Below are positions 57,016 through 64,000 of a DNA stretch of 64,000 bases, in pieces. A program made the translations under genes and the position numbers. Where the stretch lies: positions 3,162,001 to 3,226,000 of the forward strand of contig OY725498.1 of NCBI GenBank assembly GCA_963281255.1, in the 5' to 3' direction. The first letter of the stretch is position 1. Every line of letters starts with the position of its first letter. The stretch comes from Aphrocallistes beatrix. Taxonomy: Eukaryota > Porifera > Hexactinellida > Sceptrulophora > Aphrocallistidae. The notes under the pieces are model-generated. The model was not told the origin of the DNA and did no database searches. It saw only the letters and a program-made list of their open reading frames with translations.

Positions 57016-58979
57016 AAATGTCCTTCCTTTAAGGTGATTTATTGGCATATTTTACACAAGTTATTTGGAGTTATCACGAATTGTTTGATATTCAATAAAA
57101 TCAAGGATTCTAATTCTCAAATCAGTTTTCGTGCGGACCACTCTCGAAAGATCAAGAAATTTAAGAAAAACTAGATTTAAGATCAGCTATAATAGTTATT
57201 GTAATATGCCTCTTTGTTGTTTTGTTACCTCAATTATCACCTTTTTCACATAAACAATGATAAGAATCATAACATTTAATATTAACATATTTATATGATG
57301 GCCTTTGGACTCATCCATGGTTATTTAATGATCTATCCTTATACTTGAGTCATCTATGACTGAACATTCGAGAATGAAAGTTCCTGTCTCGACCAATGCA
57401 CATTCTGCGTGTAGCATTACTAAGCAGACTGTGCTTGCTCGTCTCATCTAGCGTGCAAGTCTATCTGTCTGGGATGAGGCTCCAATGTCTCATAAGCATG
57501 TTGCTGAATGCATGGATCGAACTCTGAGAGACCTGTGCTCTTGCGATCAACCATTTGGCGGAAGGTTATGGTATTTGGAAGTGATTTCTGTTAGATTATG
57601 CAAGTAATTAGACGAAGAACCCGAGGTGATGTTGTTTCTGCATGTCTCAACAGATCATCTCTCTGGCCTTATGTTACGGTTTTAAATTTGACTATTAATA
57701 TGTGCCTACGGAAATTATTTTCTCACGACTCACTTGAAGTGAGTGAGTTCTCCAACTTCTTATTGAGGGTTAGAGAGGGCACTGAACTCGAAGATGAGGA
57801 TCACATGATTCACATCGACGACAAGTTTATTGTATTTGGTTTCTTCTGTATATGGTGACATTGTGAATAATTACCTTGAACAGGATTTCATGAGTCGCTC
57901 CATCTTATTAATGTCTCCAAAAATGAGACAGTAGATGCCATAAACGATTATCTTATGAGACAGATACCTGGAGATGATCAAACATTTTAAAGTGCAGATT
58001 CAGTTGATGATATGCAGGCTGCCATATACTCCACGGAGTTCTCTAAATCCTAATGGTATGCCCCCTTCATCGTTTGAAGCTTAAAGAGTTTGCATCTATC
58101 ATTCTCCTGAGGAATCTTGATTCTGCTCAGGGTTTGTGTAATGGCACTCGCTTGACTGTAAGATCGTTTCTAAACGTCTCATAGACGCTGAGATTGCCAC
58201 AGGTATCCATGCGGGGACTCGAGTATTCATTCCTCGCATTCCAATACTTACTCCCTCAGATTCTGGCCTTCCTTTTATCTTAAAGCGAAGACAGTTCCCA
58301 GTACCCTGCCTTCTGTATCACAATAAATTAGGGTCAAGGTCAGAGTTTAGAGACTTGGTGTTTTCCTCCCTTCCCCTGAAGCCATAATCAGCCATGGTCA
58401 ACTCTATGTGGCTCTTAGTGGCATTCAGAATCCCAGCGGTTAGAAGATCAAGGTTTGTGGAGGACAACACTCTACTGGAGGAGGAGTATTGGTTAAGAAT
58501 GTCGTATATCGGGAGGTTTTTCTAACTCACGTTGGAGAGCCTTCGTCATCTAGCCTGGATTTAATTGATTCATTTTCGCTGGATGATATATCGTCCGATT
58601 ATTCTCAGCTGTCACCAGTTCTTTCTCATTCCAAAAAGAGGGTAATCATGGCAGATTCTGAGAATAAGAGTAAAGTATCTAAAATCATCGAGTTCAGTCA
58701 GAGTAGCGTTGTTACATTGGAGAATCCTGAAAACTATGCTTTTCAGAGTAATCGCGTTACATTTGAATCGTCTGATGTTGTTTTCAATGCAATTAGAGGC
58801 ATCCAAGTATGACTGGACATTCAGATATCGCTCTCATTAATTACAACTCTCGCAATACGATATAATCTGACACAATCAATTGGGTTGGAGAATGAAGCGA
58901 TTTTACCGAATAGAGACGATATAACGTCGCGTGGCCCTATTTTGACTACTATCAGTCACTTAAAGCTAGACTGCGCAAT

Positions 58980-59327
58980 AAATTTGGTCCTCAAATGTAT
59001 TTGTGTCCAGTGTATGGCGACGATAACTGTCTCTATCGGACTCTATCTCACATCATTTTTGGTAGTGAAAGCTCATATCGTATTCTCAAACACAGTCTGA
59101 TCTCAAGATTTAAGAGTACTCCGGCGCATTTCTATAACTTTATGCGTAAATCAGGCATTTTCAGTGATCAGGAACTGATTGAGCATATGGATCGCGTATC
59201 TGTTCTCAATGAGTGGGGTAATATGATTTCTACCCCCCGTGAATGGATCGATAAATTCGAGGAAAGGTACAGAGTGTGTCCCAAATGCACTCCTCATAAT
59301 ATCATTAAGAAAAACCTGAGGGACTGA
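58980..59327 (+). pseudogene. OTU-like cysteine protease domain of the Helitron
   Basis: The frame contains YGDDNCLYRTLSHIIFGS, which matches the catalytic start of OTU proteases (Asp, then Asn-Cys, then L-F/Y-R-x-L-S). ILKHSLISRFKSTP and LNEWGNMISTPREW follow, as in the family's helical part. The His-containing end is absent because a stop falls at 59325. OTU domains are known in some animal Helitrons (Helentron group). A polar stretch (58489-58812) lies between it and the helicase end. Confidence 0.78.
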
Positions 59328-59371
59328 ATTTATAGGGAAACCTTACATTGTTTGTTGGATGTAAATTTTGG

Positions 59372-59848
59372 CTGTGTCATCATGAAGACGTCAGCATAAT
59401 TAATTTGCATAATTTTGTTGAGACATCTATATTGAACACTATTGAACAATTGTTAATCTCAAACTATTAAAATTTTAGCTCTAATAGGCATTTATCATTA
59501 AAATTAGGCGATGATGACGCGACAAAGATTTTAACGGATCTAGGAATGAAATAGGTTTTAGAGGGCCTCATACTTCACCAGTGTTACCAATCTCAAGTTT
59601 CTAGTTCTTCTAGTTTTTGTGCAATAAGCAAAAGAATGAAATCACAAAATGCTACGTAATGATGATGATTTAGCATATATTGGAAATCGTATGAGTAGGT
59701 ACCCACAAAAGATTTCAGAGCGATATCTTTTAAACTCTGGTTTGAGCACCACTTACGGCCGGCCCTCCAGACACCAGCACTCATTCCAGTACGGTGCTAC
59801 TATATTATTATATTGGATCATAGATCCATTATAATAATATAGGAAGGA
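59372..59848 (-). repeat. Repeat X, copy 2 (uninterrupted)
   Basis: Reverse complement of the X copy at 9849-11720 without the Tc1 insertion. Near 59425-59440 the sequence reads, in reverse, CAATATAGATG, the empty Tc1 site. The terminal palindrome is at 59800-59845. Confidence 0.88.
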
Positions 59849-60328
59849 CAATAAAAAAGTAGGTAATTTCTAAAAGCATCAGATAATTAGCTTATATCGT
59901 TGCTTTTTAATGTATGTAATTGAATTTAGAAATAATGAAAAAAACACATTAAAATGCTGAGTATTATAATTATAAATTTCATATTAATATTTCTTCTTAG
60001 CAAAGGAAAAATAAGAAAAGTAAAATTGAAATGTAAGTTGTAGATTTATTATAAAAATTATGTATCTATCGAATGTTTACATGTGTAAATTGAAATAAAA
60101 TGTGAGTTGGTAAAGGCAATTAAAAAAACCTTTAACATTATAATTAGTCCACTTTCAATCATTATTCTCTCTTTTAGAATCTTACATATTATTTATTAGA
60201 TGAAAACATGAACAGTTATCTTTCATTACTTTGGGGATAAAAACTATAGAATGTTCAAGGGAAGTATATACACATTTTAATACTAAATATTTTACGATTA
60301 AATTAAATTAGTTAGAATAAATGATATA
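59849..60328. other. No recognised feature
   Basis: Very AT-rich spacer. Confidence 0.5.
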
Positions 60329-61151
60329 CAGTGAAGATTGGATATAACGACGTACCATCGGGCTAGAGAAAAATGTCGTTATTTGCGATCTGTCACTATA
60401 TCCGATCTTAGGGTCACACACACAATATACGCTTAGTATACCCGCCAAAATGTAACAAACACAATAGTATATGATATATGATATGGTGATGTATACTATT
60501 TGAATAATTATTTCAATGTACTTTATGTGGGCTTGAAATACGTAGTTGGTAATTGTTCTCTGTGACTGGAGACTAAGCTGTGTATCTATGCAGTATTCCT
60601 GAGCATTTAATACAGCTTGACAGTGGACGTCTGAGTTTTTGGTGGAACGCAGGTACAACAGAGCTGTCTCTAATCCTTCCATTGCCTCCCTGAACTTTGG
60701 TACACGTTGAACTACACATTCCTAATCACTACTCTCCTCGTCAGCTGCTTCATTAGAAGGCAGAATAGTATCTAGTAAATTATCTACAGCTTGACCAGCA
60801 GCTGCAGCACCGGTTAAGACTTCATCGTCTATTGCCACAAAGTCGTCAAATGTGACGTCTGCACCAGCAATTTCTGAACGTTGAGCAATGCCCCATAGAA
60901 GAAAGTCACGGAGATTAAAACATTAACTTCTACTTTCGTTTGGAGTTAAAGCTCGTTTAACCCTCCGTGAGGTCGTTATAGACGATTCATTTTTAGGCCA
61001 CCGGGCACAATAAACGTGTCGTTATTTTCGATTTGTGTTATTCGGATTGTCGTTATTTCAGATGTTTTTTGTATGCAATCAAGTAGGATTTCGCTCTTGG
61101 CAAGGAAAATGGTTGCTATTTGCGATTTGTCGTTATATTCAATCTCCACTG
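60329..61151 (-). mobile_element. Tigger/pogo deletion derivative, 823 bp
   Basis: CAGTGAAGATTGGATATAAC at the left and TTATATTCAATCTCCACTG at the right, TA on both sides. Repeated TCGTTATTT-GCGAT motifs lie inside each end. The interior holds the tail of a Tigger-like transposase on the minus strand. Confidence 0.88.
60520..60905 (-). pseudogene. Tigger-like transposase, C-terminal remnant
   Basis: The minus strand reads VTFDDFVAIDDEVLTGAAAA, SNEAADEESSD, a TAG, then CVVQRVPKFREAMEGLETAL and SQRTITNYVF. An acidic stretch before a final helix pair with Q-x-TI-x-x-x-F is the usual tail of Tigger/jerky-like enzymes. The DNA-binding and catalytic parts are gone. Confidence 0.75.
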
Positions 61152-61598
61152 TATTGGTCAATTTGTCTCTCTTATACTATTTTTTAAGGTTAGATATCTC
61201 TGATGCTTGATGTATTTATACAAACAAGTGGAATGAGAAGATCTGTACAAAGATGGAATATCCAATTTTTATGATAACAATCAGATGTTTACTAACATTA
61301 GAAAGTGTACATATACTATTTCTTTGGACTAATGACTGAAATTTGATAAATACACTAAATACACAATTGATTGTGATGAATAATTAATATGTTGAAATTC
61401 ATGAGTACATTGATTGTATATATATTTTCAATCACTATAACGAATTAAAGAAAAGTCCAGCGAAGCAAGTTTTAAAAACAGAGGAAATGTCGACTATTTC
61501 TGAAATATTTTAAATAATATAATTTGTATAATAAAGATAACAAATTTGAGGCACATTTAAAATATTTCCCAATATGTGTACTAATAAATAATGAACCA
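61152..61598. other. No recognised feature
   Basis: AT-rich spacer. Confidence 0.5.
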
Positions 61599-61766
61599 TA
61601 GGCGCCCAAAGGGCGCCTCATGGGAACGCAAAAATGTTCGCCGCCCGCGCAGCGCAAGCAAGCGAATCTCCCTTATAATTAATAAATGTGACCACAGGCG
61701 CTCAAAGGGCGCATCCAGCGGACACAAATTGTCTGCCAGCCGCGCAGCGCAAGCAAGCGAAGCGCT
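61599..61766 (+). mobile_element. Two Helitron H1 3' ends in tandem
   Basis: The first 3' end (GGCGCCCAAAGGGCGCC, then CCGCGCAGCGCAAGCAAGCG) breaks off at GAATCTC. A second one follows directly from TCCCTTATAATTAATAAATG to GCAAGCGAAGCGCTAG. No 5' part is present. Confidence 0.8.
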
Positions 61767-62749
61767 AGTTTATTTTAAAATAGACAATATTCCAAATTTT
61801 AAAAAAGAATCATCATAGATTACATAGAACTGGATCCAACTCGTGATATGATCCCATTGGTTAGCAATTAATTTTATTTCTAGCCCATTATAACAAAAAT
61901 TCGTTTGCAAATGAAATCTTGAAAGATGGTCGGAGAAAGTGGAGTGTAAATAGTTGGTAAATTTTGCAGCCTCGGTGGGCATATTATATCTTTGTCCGAT
62001 CTGACTTGACAACATGACCAATCATAGACTTCTTTAAAAATTGAAGGCGAGTCTTAAGATTTTAATGGTGTTACACGTCCATTTAGTGTTCTTTTTAATA
62101 GGTATTATCCACTTTTTACGTAAATATTTATATCTTTTGTTGTATTATTAGCTGCTTCACTATCAATTTTACGACATCCACTGTTCTGTTCTGAATCTAG
62201 AGTAACTAATCATCAGATCGTGTAATTTGTGACCGATTTTTGCAGTCAGGCGAGATTTTGGAATACATACGTGAATCTACATATCTGCTTAAAGATTTCG
62301 AAAAATGCTACGCCATCACATGACAAAAATCTAAAACTTAACATTTCATAGGAAGTAGCGCAATTATAATCAATTAATTATATATAATATAATTATAAAA
62401 AGTATATTAGGAGGTGACAACTAAGAATTCGGGCTTATATTTACAGAGATTGAGAATCTGGGAGATCCAAGTCCAAAACTTCCAAAATAATAATGAAAAG
62501 TGCTCCAATTTTTCATAACACATTATTAACGACAATTGTATTCATTATTTCGCATAATGACCATATTTGGGCACATATTTAATGAATTGGTTAGCGATTT
62601 TCTAATACGTATATTCAAAGTTCTCCAAAGAATTTGTATTACAATAAAGTCAAAGAGAAGTCGAGAAATGCTTATTTTTTGACAAAGGGAAGTTTGAGGT
62701 GCATATATTTTCCCATATGTCCTTTCATTTAAGGTTATAATAGAACATA
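61767..62749. other. No recognised gene
   Basis: AT-rich. Short open frames without family signatures. Confidence 0.45.
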
Positions 62750-63170
62750 CAGGGTGTTTCATTGATTACACACAAAAGTAAATTGCTTTCATTTCATTTG
62801 TGATCGAGATAATTTAGTTATTTGGTTGCTTTTGAAAGGAAATCCTTTGACATTTATGAAAAACAATGAAGCAAACCGTTGGAATAAAAGTAAATTATTT
62901 CAAAACATCATTAATATGGGATAACTCATTTCCGATTTAGTCATTTTGGGCGGGTAAACCTTAGAAGTGTGGGGTAATCTTGAATAGGACTGATTTTTAT
63001 GGTAGAATTCCACCATCTTGATCTTCTTTTGTTTGTCATCTAGCTTGTCCATTTTGTTGTCACACAAATGTCAGAGGGTGTTAAACAACATCGTAAAAGG
63101 GGAAGATGATTAGTAAATATTTACCTAGTAATTTCAAATTATTTTCGGATACAATCGCTGAAACACCCTG
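62750..63170. mobile_element. Tc1/mariner-type MITE, 421 bp
   Basis: CAGGGTGTTTCATTGATT at the left and AATCGCTGAAACACCCTG at the right, TA on each side. The first 12 bases equal those of the intact Tc1-like element, so that enzyme could act on it. The interior shows no resemblance to the Tc1 gene. Confidence 0.85.
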
Positions 63171-63734
63171 TATATACGTATCTTCAACTAAGTTCTAGGA
63201 CTAATTTATTGAAAGATGCTGAAGAATTATGAATTATTCAATTAATGAATTATTCAAAATCACAAACATTTGGGCAAATTAAATGCCCAAAAGTGGTTAA
63301 AAAGCTGCTCATGTTATATACCTCTAACATTGCTCAGTCCCTAAGCGAAATATCAAATATTTTTTCATTATTTTAGTTTCAAATTCTGAGTAATTCATTG
63401 ATAATTCATGAATTAGTCAACTTAGATCTTCAATAGTTTTAAAGATATGACATCGGCCTCTTTCGGGAAAATAGAGAGGTAGTATTTCCGAACTTTACTT
63501 ATAATAAGCGATATCTCACGAACAAATGGTCAGATCCAAACAAAGTTTTTAAAAGATGGTCGGAATTTTATTTCTGATACAATTATCGCTAAATATCTGA
63601 TATCAATCTGGCCATTTCCCGACAATTTTAGGAATGAACTCCCTTATAGAGCTATTTTGAATGGATTTTCTATATCTTTGTGTTATATAATCTCCAATGG
63701 GGCCAAGACAATTTTGAGGTCCATATCATTAAAG
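63171..63734. other. No recognised feature
   Basis: AT-rich spacer before the third Harbinger copy. Confidence 0.5.
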
Positions 63735-64000
63735 ATTGGTATTCACTAAGATTAAAGTTCGATCTTAAGACCGAACTTAAGACCGAATTTTAAGCAACCT
63801 AGGGAGGTGTCTTAAGTATTGTAATTTATTCGATTTTCACTAATTACTCCATAAATGTTATTCAAACTTACTTCTAGCGAACATTGAATATACCTTGATT
63901 GATATTAGACTTCAAATAAAATTTAAATAGTTTTTAAACATTTCTCTTATTGTGTGTAACATCGCAACATGTATCACATGCTATAATTCGTGGCAAATTC
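63735..64000. mobile_element. PIF/Harbinger element 3, left part, runs off the window
   Basis: GGTATTCACTAAGATTAAAG, then paired TTAAGACCGAACTTAAG palindromes and CAACCTAGGGAGGTG, match element 1 from about 27170 onward. Coding parts, if any, lie beyond the window. Confidence 0.85.

Larger units (their letters stand above)
53989..57358 (+). mobile_element. P-like/THAP element 2, 3370 bp, 7-bp duplication
   Basis: Ends begin CATAGATTACTCAAGTATAA and, inverted, CATAGATGACTCAAGTATAA. ACTGAAC flanks both sides (53982-53988 and 57359-57365). Joining the Helitron across the site with one ACTGAAC gives GGRTEHSRMKVP in one frame, the expected helicase sequence, so the borders are exact. Terminal repeats are about 27 bp, far shorter than in element 1. 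Confidence 0.95.
52519..59327 (+). pseudogene. Autonomous Helitron Rep-helicase-OTU gene, decayed and interrupted
   Basis: Rep part (52519-53577): FQKRGLLHAHILI carries the HUH motif, then HGACGVANKSAPCLKYGKC, VVPYNP, LKFNAHINVEICS and TYLYKHVYKG, where the second of the two usual tyrosines is His. Several stops occur (for example TAG at 52628 and TAA at 52889). Linker: FEDYPGLP and LNADQMIVFN. The helicase continues IAALLLNGGRTE, with the expected Walker A loop missing. It resumes after the inserted P-like element at 57366: HSRMKVPVS, VWDEAPM (Walker B), DRTLRDL, PFGG, LNRSSLWPYV, GMPP, GTRLT, and LVKNVVYREVF. An OTU-like domain follows. Rolling-circle transposition would be its role. The N-terminal Rep part is lost, so it is dead. 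Confidence 0.92.

Noticed and set aside
1-64000. CRISPR arrays, tRNA or rRNA genes, bacterial-type promoters or operons
   Set aside because: No evenly spaced repeats with unique spacers, no cloverleaf or rRNA blocks noticed, and the whole content is eukaryotic transposon sequence.
1-64000. LTR retrotransposons and full LINEs
   Set aside because: I saw no reverse transcriptase, integrase or gag motif and no pair of long direct repeats with TG...CA ends.

Overview
This window is AT-rich eukaryotic DNA, almost certainly from an animal and probably from an invertebrate. The evidence is the transposon spectrum (Tc1/mariner, pogo/Tigger, hAT, P-like/THAP, PIF/Harbinger, animal-type Helitron with an OTU domain), the short GT-AG intron-like gaps, the long dinucleotide microsatellites, and the lack of operons, ribosome binding sites or bacterial genes. 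I cannot name the species. I find no intact host gene, tRNA, rRNA or CRISPR array. Nearly everything recognisable is a transposable element, mostly decayed and nested. Apparently the only undamaged transposase gene is the Tc1-like one at 10392-11462 (minus).

Layout. 0-3.3 kb: two small hAT and Tc1-type MITEs, a fold-back MITE, and a ~75-90 bp inverted repeat pair bracketing an unidentified minus-strand coding relic. 3.9-9.8 kb: a broken Tc1 copy and pieces of two related non-autonomous Helitron families, called H1 and H2 here. 9.8-11.7 kb: repeat X with the intact Tc1-like element inserted in it. 11.9-17.4 kb: one H2 copy that has swallowed a fold-back MITE, a hAT MITE and a 4.07-kb P-like/THAP element, which itself holds a 477-bp MITE. 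20.4-22.8 kb: MITEs, one inside another. 23.5-26.8 kb: an H1 copy carrying a 2.7-kb hAT element. 27-29 kb, 34.5-36 kb and 63.7-64 kb: three PIF/Harbinger copies. 31.3-34.5 kb: an ~85-bp inverted repeat pair around an unidentified coding relic with an intron-like gap. 36.4-38.4 kb: a less AT-rich block with a decayed Cys/His-rich gene ending in a RING-like pattern. 40.8-45 kb: hAT (ZMYM1-like) and Tigger/jerky-like relics. 46-52 kb: H1 and MITE copies plus two isolated exon-like segments. 52.0-59.3 kb: a decayed autonomous Helitron (Rep, helicase, OTU) split by a second P-like/THAP element that itself contains an H1 copy. 59.4-64 kb: the second X copy, a Tigger deletion derivative, tandem Helitron 3' ends and a MITE.

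The insertions can be dated relative to each other because many boundaries are exact. H1 copies sit between host A and T, as Helitrons do. The two P-like elements have 7-bp target duplications (TCTCGAG and ACTGAAC). The hAT element has an 8-bp duplication (CCTATTAC). Removing the second P-like element plus one duplication copy restores the Helitron helicase reading frame. Removing the Tc1 element plus one TA gives the sequence seen in the other X copy.

The best candidates for something undescribed are: the H1/H2 Helitron pair with its shared internal box and 3' hairpins; the P-like elements with 7-bp duplications (one with ~225-bp terminal repeats); the DD37E-spaced Tc1-like element; the decayed Cys/His-rich gene at 36.8-38.4 kb; and the unidentified relics at 2.0-2.8 and 31.8-32.3 kb, each bracketed by inverted repeats.
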